A DNA stretch of 5,347 nucleotides from NCBI GenBank assembly GCA_903868655.1, contig CAIPWG010000536.1, positions 1 through 5,347 of the forward strand. Direction: 5' to 3'. Numbering within the stretch: the first letter of the stretch is position 1; the number at the start of each line of letters is the position of its first letter. The notes beneath the pieces are model-generated. The model made no database searches. It was not told where the DNA came from and saw only the letters and a list, made by a program, of their open reading frames with translations. Shown here one piece after another: positions 1 through 5,347 of this stretch. Source of the DNA: an uncultured Sphingomonadales bacterium (GTDB lineage: Bacteria; Pseudomonadota; Alphaproteobacteria; Sphingomonadales; Sphingomonadaceae). The translations under genes were made by a program, and so were the position numbers.

Positions 1-2
1 AG

Positions 3-92
3 CCATCTTTGGCTGAATTCATCATGTTGGCCTGTGCCCGGCATCCATTGCGCGATGCGCGCGGTTTTGTCATGGGCACAGCGGACGCATAG
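3..92 (+). CDS. Possible 3' end of an upstream gene (unidentified)
   Basis: One forward frame is open from the left edge to a TAG at 90-92 and gives 29 residues ending ARGFVMGTADA. The TAG overlaps the AGGA Shine-Dalgarno sequence of the next gene, as expected for an upstream member of the same operon. The fragment is too short to assign to a family, and I do not recognise it as the usual C-terminus of MmsA, which would be a natural neighbour. Third-position GC is only moderate (17 of 29 codons by hand count), so coding support is weak. An alternative is a leftward gene starting at the ATG read on the minus strand from 73, also open to the edge, but that would leave very little room for divergent promoters. 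Confidence 0.35.
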   Translation, partial: PSLAEFIMLACARHPLRDARGFVMGTADA

Positions 93-94
93 GA
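91..94 (+). promoter_or_regulatory. Ribosome binding site of the acyl-CoA dehydrogenase gene
   Basis: AGGA lies 7 bases before the ATG at 102 and shares two bases with the TAG at 90-92. It fixes the start of the dehydrogenase. If the upstream frame is a real gene, it also suggests that translation passes from one gene to the next. Confidence 0.6.
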
Positions 95-101
95 ATTCAC
101 G

Positions 102-1244
102 ATGACCACAGCATTCAGTCTTACCGAAGATCAGATCGCCATTCAGGATATGGCGCGCCGGTTTGCCGCCGACGCTCTGGTGCCCCACGCGGCGGGATGG
201 GATGAACGCCACGAATTCCCGCGTGAGGCGATCCGTTCGGCCGCCGAACTGAGCTTTGCCGCGATCTATGTCAGCGAAGAATCGGGCGGGATCGGCCTGG
301 GTCGGCTGGAAGCCGCGCTGATATTCGAGGCATTGGCCTATGGCTGCCCCGCGACGTCGGCGTTCATTTCGATCCACAATATGGCCACCTGGATGATCGA
401 TCAGTTCGGTAGCGCCGAATTGAAGGCGCGCTATCTGCCGCGACTGGTCAGCATGGAATTGATGGCCGGTTATTGCCTGACCGAACCGGGCAGCGGGTCT
501 GACGCGGCAGCGCTGCGCACCACTGCGCGGCTCGAAGGCGACCACTATGTGGTGTCGGGTACCAAGCAGTTCATTTCGGGCGGCGGGGTCAACGATATCT
601 ATGTGACGATGGTGCGCACTGGTGAAGCAGGGCCCAAGGGCATTTCGTGCCTGGTGATCGAACGCGACATGGCAGGCGTGTCGTTTGGCGCGCCCGAACG
701 CAAGCTGGGCTGGAACGCCAGCCCGACCGCGCAAGTGATTTTTGACAATGTGCAGGTGCCGTTGGCCAATCGTGTTGGCGAAGAAGGCGAAGGCTTCCGG
801 TTCGCGATGGCCGGGCTCGATGGCGGGCGGTTGAACATCGGCGCGTGTTCGCTCGGGGGCGCGCAACGCTGCCTGGATGAAGCGATCGCCTATGTGAAGA
901 CGCGCAGTCAGTTTGGCCACACGATCGCCGAGTTTCAGAACACCCAGTTCCAGCTGGCCGATATGGCTACCGATCTCGAAGCTGCACGCGCGCTGCTGTA
1001 TCTCGCCGCCGCGAAAGTCAGTGCCGACGCGCCCGACAAGACACGGTTTTCGGCAATGGCCAAAAAGCTGGCGACCGACAACGGTTCGTCGATCGTCGAT
1101 CGTGCGCTGCAGATGTTTGGCGGCTATGGCTATCTGAAAGACTATCCGATCGAGCGGTTTTGGCGCGATCTGCGGGTCCACCGTATTCTCGAAGGCACCA
1201 ACGAAGTGATGCGGATGATCGTGGGGCGGGACTTGCTGAAATGA
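102..1244 (+). CDS. Isobutyryl-CoA dehydrogenase (acyl-CoA dehydrogenase family)
   Basis: This 380-residue protein is a full-length FAD-dependent acyl-CoA dehydrogenase. It should oxidise isobutyryl-CoA to methacrylyl-CoA in the cytoplasm and pass electrons to electron-transfer flavoprotein. Visible landmarks are the N-terminal helical domain (about 1-120), the FAD/substrate signature YCLTEPGSGSD at 124-134, the middle beta domain, and the C-terminal helical domain with QMFGGYGYLKDY at 337-348. The catalytic base is Glu364 in ILEGTNEVMR. As I recall the human enzyme, ISIHNM (90-95), the YCLTEPGSGSD block and GGYGYLKDY are shared with isobutyryl-CoA dehydrogenase ACAD8 rather than with straight-chain dehydrogenases. 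The three following genes are the next steps of valine breakdown, which supports this substrate. A 2-methylbutyryl-CoA or broad short-branched-chain preference cannot be excluded. The start is set by AGGA seven bases upstream. The TGA at 1242-1244 overlaps the next ATG. Confidence 0.93.
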   Translation: MTTAFSLTEDQIAIQDMARRFAADALVPHAAGWDERHEFPREAIRSAAELSFAAIYVSEESGGIGLGRLEAALIFEALAYGCPATSAFISIHNMATWMIDQFGSAELKARYLPRLVSMELMAGYCLTEPGSGSDAAALRTTARLEGDHYVVSGTKQFISGGGVNDIYVTMVRTGEAGPKGISCLVIERDMAGVSFGAPERKLGWNASPTAQVIFDNVQVPLANRVGEEGEGFRFAMAGLDGGRLNIGACSLGGAQRCLDEAIAYVKTRSQFGHTIAEFQNTQFQLADMATDLEAARALLYLAAAKVSADAPDKTRFSAMAKKLATDNGSSIVDRALQMFGGYGYLKDYPIERFWRDLRVHRILEGTNEVMRMIVGRDLLK

Positions 1245-2287
1245 CCGACGATGTTCTGGCGCGCGTTACGGGCCGCATCGGTCACCTGTCGCTCAATCGG
1301 CCCAAGGCGATCCATGCGCTGACTTTGCCGATGGTGCGCGCATTGATCGCGGCGCTGGTGGCATGGCGTGATGATCCGGCGGTTGCTGCGGTGATCCTTG
1401 ACCATGCCGAAGGGCGGGGCTTTTGCGCGGGCGGCGATATTGCGTTCTTGCGCGCATCCGCGCTTGATGACGCGGGCGCGTCGGGGCGGCAGTTTTTCTT
1501 TGAAGAATACCAGCTCAACCATCTGATCCTGACGTATCCCAAGCCGGTGCTGGCGTTTATGGACGGTATCACGATGGGCGGCGGGGTGGGGCTGGCCGGC
1601 CCCGCCACATTCCGCATCGCCACCGAGGCGACACGGCTGGCCATGCCCGAAACAGGCATTGGCTTGTTTCCCGATGTCGGCGGCGGGTGGTATTTGTCGC
1701 GGCTGGCAGGGCGCCTGGGGCAATATCTGGCTCTGACCGGCGCGCGGCTTGATGGTGCGGAGTGCCTTTGGGCGGGGCTTTCCACGCATTACCTGCCGCA
1801 AGCCGCTTTGGCCGAGGCGAAAACGGCGCTTTGCGCCGATCCCGATCAGGCATCTGCGATCCTGCACCGCTTGTCGGTCGCGCCGCCGCCTGCAAAAATC
1901 GCGACGCAGGCAGCGGCCATCGATCTGCTGTTTGCTGCGGATCGATACGAGGATATTTTGGCAGCGTTGACGGCCGATGGTGGCGAATGGGCCAGCGCAA
2001 CACTTGCCACGCTTGCAACCAAAAGCCCGCAGACCTGCAAAGTGGCGCTGCGCCAATTGCGCGATAGCCTGCATTGCGCCGATTTTGCCGCCAATATGGC
2101 GATGGAATACCGTATCGGTTCGCGCGTGCTGGTGCTGCCCGATTTTGCCGAAGGGGTGCGCGCGGTAATAATCGACAAGGATCATGCGCCCCGCTGGAAC
2201 CCCGCGACAGCAGACGGCGTGACCGACGATATGCTCGATGCCATCTTTGCCCCGTTGCCCGCCGATCAAGAATGGAAACCGCTATGA
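1241..2287 (+). CDS. 3-hydroxyisobutyryl-CoA hydrolase (crotonase superfamily)
   Basis: This 348-residue protein should hydrolyse 3-hydroxyisobutyryl-CoA to 3-hydroxyisobutyrate plus CoA. That step releases the valine carbon skeleton from CoA and helps draw off toxic methacrylyl-CoA. The crotonase fold shows oxyanion-hole segments FCAGGD (61-66) and MGGGVGL (112-118). The family's diagnostic [13 protein letters not shown] (136-148) supplies Glu137 and Asp145, the acidic pair used by the hydrolases. The C-terminal hydrolase extension ends with the typical [20 protein letters not shown] at 302-321. A length near 350, against about 260 for hydratases, also fits. The frame is open back to an ATG at 1160, but that start would overlap the dehydrogenase by 85 bases. 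The ATG at 1241 gives an ATGA overlap and the normal N-terminus. Databases may label it enoyl-CoA hydratase/isomerase. Confidence 0.93.
   Translation: MTDDVLARVTGRIGHLSLNRPKAIHALTLPMVRALIAALVAWRDDPAVAAVILDHAEGRGFCAGGDIAFLRASALDDAGASGRQFFFEEYQLNHLILTYPKPVLAFMDGITMGGGVGLAGPATFRIATEATRLAMPETGIGLFPDVGGGWYLSRLAGRLGQYLALTGARLDGAECLWAGLSTHYLPQAALAEAKTALCADPDQASAILHRLSVAPPPAKIATQAAAIDLLFAADRYEDILAALTADGGEWASATLATLATKSPQTCKVALRQLRDSLHCADFAANMAMEYRIGSRVLVLPDFAEGVRAVIIDKDHAPRWNPATADGVTDDMLDAIFAPLPADQEWKPL
2274..2278 (+). promoter_or_regulatory. Ribosome binding site deciding the hydratase start
   Basis: GGAAA lies 5 bases before the ATG at 2284, inside the end of the hydrolase gene. It favours 2284 over the in-frame ATG at 2272, which would add only four residues (META), and over the far-upstream ATG at 2074. 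Confidence 0.5.
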
Positions 2288-3066
2288 GCTACGAAACAAT
2301 CCTGGTTGAAACCCATGGCGCGGTCACTCTGATCACGCTGAACCGGCCGCAGGCGTTGAATGCGCTCAACACCCATGTGCTCGAAGACCTGATCGCGGCC
2401 TTTGCCGCGTTTGAGGCCGATCCGGAGCAACGCTGCGCCGTGTTGACCGGCGCTGGCGAAAAGGCTTTTGCCGCAGGCGCCGACATCAAGCAGATGGCCG
2501 ACAAGCAGGCATCGGATTTCTTTGCCCAGGATTTCTTTGCGCGCTGGACCAGCCATCTGGTGAAGACCACGCGCAAGCCATGGATCGCGGCGGTCAACGG
2601 TTTTGCTTTGGGCGGTGGATGCGAATTGGCGATGATGGCCGATTTCATCATCGCGTCCGAAAACGCCAAGTTCGGCCAGCCCGAGATCAAGCTGGGTGTG
2701 GCACCCGGCATGGGCGGATCGCAACGCCTGACCCGCGCGATCGGCAAGGCCAAGGCAATGGAAATGTGCCTGACCGGGCGGATGATGGATGCGCACGAGG
2801 CGGAACGTTCGGGCCTGGTCGCGCGCGTCGTGCCTTTGGCCGATCTCATGGCCGACGCGTTGAAAACCGCTGCGGCGATCGCCGCAATGCCGCCATTGGC
2901 TGCCATGGCCAACAAGGAAATGGTCAATGCCGCGTTTGAAACCACGCTCGATCAGGGTTTGCTGTTCGAGCGCCGCGTGTTTCAGGTGTTGACCGCCACG
3001 CAGGACAAGGCCGAAGGCATGGCGGCCTTCATCGAAAAGCGTGCAGGCGTGTTCACCGGGCGATAA
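2284..3066 (+). CDS. Short-chain enoyl-CoA hydratase (methacrylyl-CoA hydratase role)
   Basis: This 260-residue crotonase-fold protein has the usual length for a short-chain enoyl-CoA hydratase. It should add water to methacrylyl-CoA to give 3-hydroxyisobutyryl-CoA, the substrate of the hydrolase encoded just upstream. It probably also acts on crotonyl-CoA and other short enoyl-CoAs. The oxyanion-hole segments are AAGADIK (63-69) and [10 protein letters not shown] (108-117). Both catalytic glutamates of the rat mitochondrial enzyme are present, Glu114 in GGGCELAM and Glu134 in FGQPEIKLG. The segment [18 protein letters not shown] (138-155) and the C-terminal AFIEKR are also typical. The gene overlaps the end of the hydrolase gene as ATGA at 2284-2287, so the two are probably translationally coupled. 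The frame stays open upstream to 2074, but that part reads as out-of-frame hydrolase sequence and is not taken as coding. The operon gives the methacrylyl-CoA role; sequence alone only gives the hydratase class. Confidence 0.92.
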   Translation: MSYETILVETHGAVTLITLNRPQALNALNTHVLEDLIAAFAAFEADPEQRCAVLTGAGEKAFAAGADIKQMADKQASDFFAQDFFARWTSHLVKTTRKPWIAAVNGFALGGGCELAMMADFIIASENAKFGQPEIKLGVAPGMGGSQRLTRAIGKAKAMEMCLTGRMMDAHEAERSGLVARVVPLADLMADALKTAAAIAAMPPLAAMANKEMVNAAFETTLDQGLLFERRVFQVLTATQDKAEGMAAFIEKRAGVFTGR

Positions 3067-3114
3067 TCCCGGCGGTTCGATAAGCCTGCATCACATTCAC
3101 GAGAGGATCGTCAC
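3067..3114. other. 48-base gap between hydratase and mmsB
   Basis: I see no convincing hairpin followed by a T-run and no clear promoter boxes. The gap contains the mmsB Shine-Dalgarno sequence near its right end. It is short enough for read-through from the hydratase gene. Confidence 0.5.
3101..3107 (+). promoter_or_regulatory. Strong ribosome binding site of mmsB
   Basis: GAGAGGA lies 7 bases before the ATG at 3115. It is the best match to the anti-Shine-Dalgarno sequence in the window, so mmsB can start translation independently of the genes before it. Confidence 0.75.
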
Positions 3115-3996
3115 ATGGCCAAGCGGATTGCCTTCATCGGGTTGGGCAACATGGGCGGCGGCATGGCCGCCAATCTGGTTGCCAAAGGTTTCAAGGTCGA
3201 AGCGTTCGATCTCGATCCGGCAGCACTGGGCCGTGCCAAGCTGGCTGGATGTGGTACCCATACCAGCATCAATGCCGCGCTTGATGGCGTTGATGCAGTG
3301 GTGACGATGCTGCCCGACGGCAAGATCGTGCGCAGCGTGTTTGCCAACGATGTCCTGCGCTGGGCTCCTGCCAACGCGTTGCTGATCGATTGCTCGACGA
3401 TCGATGTGGCCACCGCGAGCGAAGTCATGGAACTGGCGGCGGGCAAAGGCTATGCCATTGTCGACGCACCGGTTTCGGGGGGCATCGCGGCTGCGAATGC
3501 CGGCACGCTGACCTTCATGGTGGGTGGTACTGAAGCGGCTTTTGCGGCGGCCAGGCCGATCCTGTCGGCGATGGGGGCCGCCGTGATCCACGCCGGTGGT
3601 GCGGGTGCGGGTCAGGCGGCGAAAATCTGCAACAATATGCTGCTGGGTGCCGCCATGGTTGCCACCAGCGAAGCCTTTGCCATGGCTGAAAAGCTGGGTC
3701 TGGATTTGCAGACATTCTATGATATCTCGTCCAAGGCTTCGGGTCAGTGCTGGTCGATGACCAGCTATTGCCCGGTGCCTGGCGTCGGGCCCAAGACGCC
3801 TGCGGACAATGATTACCAGGGCGGGTTTGCCACCGCTTTGATGCTCAAGGATCTGCGGCTGGCGATGGCCGCTGCGGGCGAGGTTGGGGCCGATGTCCCG
3901 ATGGGCCGCCGTGCAGCAGAATTGTATGAAGCCTTTGCCGCGGCCGGCAATGCCGGGTTGGATTTTTCGGCGATCATCAAGACATTGCGGGCTTAA
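3115..3996 (+). CDS. mmsB: 3-hydroxyisobutyrate dehydrogenase
   Basis: This 293-residue protein should oxidise 3-hydroxyisobutyrate to methylmalonate semialdehyde, the step after CoA release in valine catabolism. The N-terminal Rossmann domain opens with GLGNMGGGMAANL at 9-21. Asp32 at the end of the second strand (EAFDLDP) suggests NAD+ rather than NADP+. The substrate motif DAPVSGG is at 117-123. The all-helical C-terminal domain carries GAGQAAKICNNMLLG at 164-178, with the predicted catalytic Lys170 and Asn174. It also carries the HIBADH-type GQCWSMTSYCPVPG at 210-223 and MLKDLRLA at 243-250. Length and motifs fit the MmsB/HIBADH branch better than tartronate-semialdehyde reductases or 6-phosphogluconate dehydrogenases of the same superfamily, and the gene neighbours agree. 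It lies 48 bases after the hydratase gene and has its own strong Shine-Dalgarno sequence. Confidence 0.94.
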   Translation: MAKRIAFIGLGNMGGGMAANLVAKGFKVEAFDLDPAALGRAKLAGCGTHTSINAALDGVDAVVTMLPDGKIVRSVFANDVLRWAPANALLIDCSTIDVATASEVMELAAGKGYAIVDAPVSGGIAAANAGTLTFMVGGTEAAFAAARPILSAMGAAVIHAGGAGAGQAAKICNNMLLGAAMVATSEAFAMAEKLGLDLQTFYDISSKASGQCWSMTSYCPVPGVGPKTPADNDYQGGFATALMLKDLRLAMAAAGEVGADVPMGRRAAELYEAFAAAGNAGLDFSAIIKTLRA

Positions 3997-4022
3997 GCGC
4001 CGGGCGTTCCGGTCGACAGGCC

Positions 4023-4391
4023 ATGAAGATATGGTTCGATGGCGGGTGCAGGCCCAATCCTGGCGCGATCGAAACCGCGGTGGTTGCCGGCGGGCGCACT
4101 TATTTGCGTCACGATCACGGGCAGGGCGACAACAATGATGCGGAATGGTTGGCACTGCTCGATGCGCTGGGGGTCGCCCGCGAATTGGGGCTGACCGACA
4201 TCGTGCTGTTGGGTGATTCGGTGCTGGTGGTCGAACAGGCGCGCGGCCGGGCTCCGCGTGTTCCGACCCGATTTCACGCCTATCGCGCGCGGTTTCAGGC
4301 AGAGGCGGCAGGGTTTGCGCGGGTGCGTGTGCGCCATGTCCGGCGCGCGCACAATCTGGCTGGTATCGCGCTGGATGCAGAACGGCGATGA
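4023..4391 (+). CDS. Small RNase H-fold protein, catalytic set apparently incomplete
   Basis: This 122-residue protein resembles the compact RNase H-like family (reverse-transcriptase-like/RnhA). It begins with the classic first strand [11 protein letters not shown] (4-14), giving Asp6. Glu41 in [13 protein letters not shown] and Asp65 in [11 protein letters not shown] are the second and third acidic residues. The family's last motif usually reads N-x-x-A-D-x-L-A near the C-terminus. Here the matching stretch is [10 protein letters not shown] at 110-119, with Gly114 and Ile115 where Ala-Asp would fall. Asp118 is three residues further on. It may therefore be a weak RNA:DNA hybrid nuclease, use Asp118, or have only a binding role; this is inference. 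It starts 26 bases after mmsB with only a weak AGG two bases before the ATG, and its end overlaps the next gene as ATGA. The fold is confident, the activity is not. Confidence 0.82.
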   Translation: MKIWFDGGCRPNPGAIETAVVAGGRTYLRHDHGQGDNNDAEWLALLDALGVARELGLTDIVLLGDSVLVVEQARGRAPRVPTRFHAYRARFQAEAAGFARVRVRHVRRAHNLAGIALDAERR

Positions 4392-4927
4392 CCCGCCTGA
4401 TCTTGTTCAACAAACCCTATGGCGTGCTGTCGCAGTTCACCGACGACAATGCGCGCGCCACCCTGGCAGCTTTTGTGCCGGTGCCGGGGGTCTATCCGGC
4501 GGGACGGCTCGATCGGGACAGCGAAGGATTGCTGCTGCTGACCGACGATGGTCGGCTGCAGGCGCGCATCGCTGATCCGAAATTCAAACTGCCCAAAACC
4601 TATTGGGTGCAAGTCGAAGGTGCAACCTCGGAGGCCCAACTGATGCAGCTGCGGCGCGGGGTCCTGCTCAAGGACGGGATGACTTTGCCCGCCGAAGTTG
4701 AAGCGATCGCAGCGCCTGAACTGTGGTCGCGCGATCCGCCAGTGCGGTTTCGCAAAACGGTGCCTGACAGCTGGATCAGTCTGACCATCCGTGAAGGTCG
4801 CAACCGGCAAGTGCGGCGGATGACCGCTGCGGTGGGCCTGCCATGTTTGCGGCTGGTGCGTTGGCGCATCGGGGACTGGACGCTGAACAACCTTGCCAGC
4901 GGAGAATGGCGCGATAGCTCGGGTTAG
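4388..4927 (+). CDS. rluE: 23S rRNA pseudouridine synthase, RluE-like
   Basis: This 179-residue protein belongs to the RsuA/RluB/E/F family and should isomerise one uridine of 23S rRNA. E. coli RluE acts on U2457 in the peptidyl-transferase region. From its first residues it follows E. coli RluE as I recall it: [16 protein letters not shown] (4-19), [19 protein letters not shown] (34-52) with catalytic Asp42, YWVQVEG (72-78), PPVRFRK (117-123), [15 protein letters not shown] (136-150) and the closing NLASGEWR (168-175). Like RluE, and unlike RsuA, RluB and RluF, it has no N-terminal S4 RNA-binding domain. Its ATG overlaps the stop of the RNase H-like gene (ATGA at 4388-4391), so expression is probably coupled. 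Its TAG overlaps the stop of the convergent DUF1761 gene. The exact target uridine in this organism is inferred. Confidence 0.93.
   Translation: MTRLILFNKPYGVLSQFTDDNARATLAAFVPVPGVYPAGRLDRDSEGLLLLTDDGRLQARIADPKFKLPKTYWVQVEGATSEAQLMQLRRGVLLKDGMTLPAEVEAIAAPELWSRDPPVRFRKTVPDSWISLTIREGRNRQVRRMTAAVGLPCLRLVRWRIGDWTLNNLASGEWRDSSG
4924..4927. other. Overlapping stop codons of convergent genes
   Basis: The four bases TTAG carry the forward TAG of rluE (4925-4927) and, on the other strand, the TAA of the DUF1761 gene (4926-4924). There is no intergenic DNA and so no room for a terminator between the two genes. Confidence 0.9.
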
Positions 4928-5268
4928 ACGCCCAACGCTACGAAGACTGCGGCCATCGCGAAAAACACCGCCAGCCAATGCCCGGCGTCGATCAAAACCA
5001 GCTTTAGCGAACGCTGTGCATAGCCATGGTTCATGACCATGGTCGGCATGACAAGGCCAATTGCAGACCCCATCACGATCATCACGGTGATGACCGGGCT
5101 ATGCGGAATACGGCCCAGAACATGGACCAGCGCAGTTGCGATAATTGCTTCGCATACCAGTGAGATTGCGAACATGCGCGGGGAATTGGCCTTCGCGCGT
5201 CGGGCCTCTGCCTCGGTCCAGTGCTGTTCAGCGCGCCATGGTTTGTCGAACAGCGCACCATACCACAC
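4924..5268 (-). CDS. DUF1761-like small membrane protein, N-terminus incomplete
   Basis: The readable part is about 114 residues and resembles DUF1761 inner-membrane proteins of unknown function. Near the start it has [10 protein letters not shown], the family's conserved WYGPLFGKxW-type loop. It then has hydrophobic stretches at about 32-51, 58-79 and 90-112, with a conserved-looking [22 protein letters not shown] at 77-98. Family members begin with a further transmembrane helix of about 20 residues just before WYG. Here the only usable start is a GTG at 5268-5266, which codes the Val of GVWYG and is probably not the true start. Reading further upstream gives VAAG, then a Gly-rich non-hydrophobic run, then an in-frame TAG at 5334-5332. 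The start is therefore likely lost to poor sequence at the contig end, although a real truncation cannot be ruled out. It converges on rluE, sharing its stop bases, and shows no functional link to it. Confidence 0.78.
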   Translation of the reverse strand: MWYGALFDKPWRAEQHWTEAEARRAKANSPRMFAISLVCEAIIATALVHVLGRIPHSPVITVMIVMGSAIGLVMPTMVMNHGYAQRSLKLVLIDAGHWLAVFFAMAAVFVALGV

Positions 5269-5280
5269 CCCCGCCGCGAC

Positions 5281-5347
5281 CCCAGTGGGACCCGCCTGTA
5301 CACCCCCAAACCCACCGCTACACCCCTGACCCTAACCCCAACAACCC
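5281..5347. other. C/A-rich, G-depleted window end, probably low-quality sequence
   Basis: The composition changes sharply. By hand count the last 49 bases (5299-5347) hold 28 C, 15 A, 4 T and 2 G, in runs such as CACCCCCAAA and CCCTAACCCC. The rest of the window is balanced GC-rich coding DNA. The stretch falls where the first membrane helix of the DUF1761 gene should be encoded, but translates to a glycine-rich segment with a stop. A read-tail or contig-end error explains this best. It has a passing similarity to CCCTAA telomere-type repeats but is not periodic. Confidence 0.6.

Noticed and set aside
16..217. Three GAATTC sites within about 200 bases
   Set aside because: The sites fall in unrelated contexts, two of them inside or beside coding sequence, and show no spacing pattern or larger repeat. 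They may be chance.
1160..1240. In-frame N-terminal extension of the hydrolase
   Set aside because: It would overlap the conserved C-terminal catalytic region of the dehydrogenase gene. The extra residues are Arg-rich and not part of the hydrolase family, whereas 1241 gives a standard start.
1142..2269. Long leftward open frame (375 codons) opposite the hydrolase gene
   Set aside because: It is a mirror of GC-rich codon bias in the real gene. Its translation is rich in Arg, Gln, His and Cys, with no recognisable domain.
2074..2283. In-frame N-terminal extension of the hydratase
   Set aside because: The 70 extra residues lie over the conserved C-terminus of the hydrolase gene and are Arg/Cys-rich. 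The start at 2284 gives the normal family length.
4000..4016. Short inverted repeat CCGG-GCGTT-CCGG after mmsB as a terminator
   Set aside because: The stem is only four base pairs and no T-run follows it.
3097..4413. Long leftward open frame (438 codons) opposite mmsB and the RNase H-like gene
   Set aside because: It spans two well-supported forward genes, its translation is Arg/His/Pro-rich without motifs, and it matches no family I know.
5299..5347. Telomere-like CCCTAA motif at the right end
   Set aside because: Only one clear copy is present, there is no periodicity, and the window is plainly bacterial coding DNA. Poor end sequence is the simpler explanation.

Overview
The window is GC-rich DNA with closely packed genes, most likely from an alphaproteobacterium. 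The gene order and protein style suggest a sphingomonad (Sphingomonas/Novosphingobium-like), but that is inferred from memory of such operons and no search was run. Seven genes can be supported, plus the possible 3' end of an eighth at the left edge. Six genes read rightward as one apparent operon and one reads leftward against them.

Positions 102-3996 hold four consecutive enzymes of the distal valine (isobutyryl-CoA) pathway. They are isobutyryl-CoA dehydrogenase, 3-hydroxyisobutyryl-CoA hydrolase, enoyl-CoA hydratase and 3-hydroxyisobutyrate dehydrogenase (mmsB). Together they convert isobutyryl-CoA to methacrylyl-CoA, 3-hydroxyisobutyryl-CoA, free 3-hydroxyisobutyrate and finally methylmalonate semialdehyde. 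The usual next enzyme, methylmalonate-semialdehyde dehydrogenase (mmsA), is not in the window. The first three genes are joined by ATGA stop/start overlaps. mmsB follows a 48-base gap and has the strongest Shine-Dalgarno sequence seen here.

Positions 4023-4927 hold two nucleic-acid genes in the same direction: a small RNase H-fold protein that seems to lack the fourth catalytic Asp, and a 23S rRNA pseudouridine synthase very like RluE. They are also joined by an ATGA overlap and have no evident metabolic link to valine breakdown.

Positions 4924 to the right edge hold a leftward DUF1761-like membrane protein. Its stop codon overlaps the rluE stop codon, and its N-terminus is missing or corrupted. 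The last ~50-70 bases turn abruptly C/A-rich and almost G-free on the + strand, which looks like poor sequence at a contig end rather than biology.

I saw no RNA genes, mobile elements, CRISPR arrays, strong terminators or sizeable repeats. No stretch over 300 bases lacks a gene. I found no convincing undescribed system. The items most worth a second look are the RNase H-like protein, its coupling to rluE, and the damaged right end.
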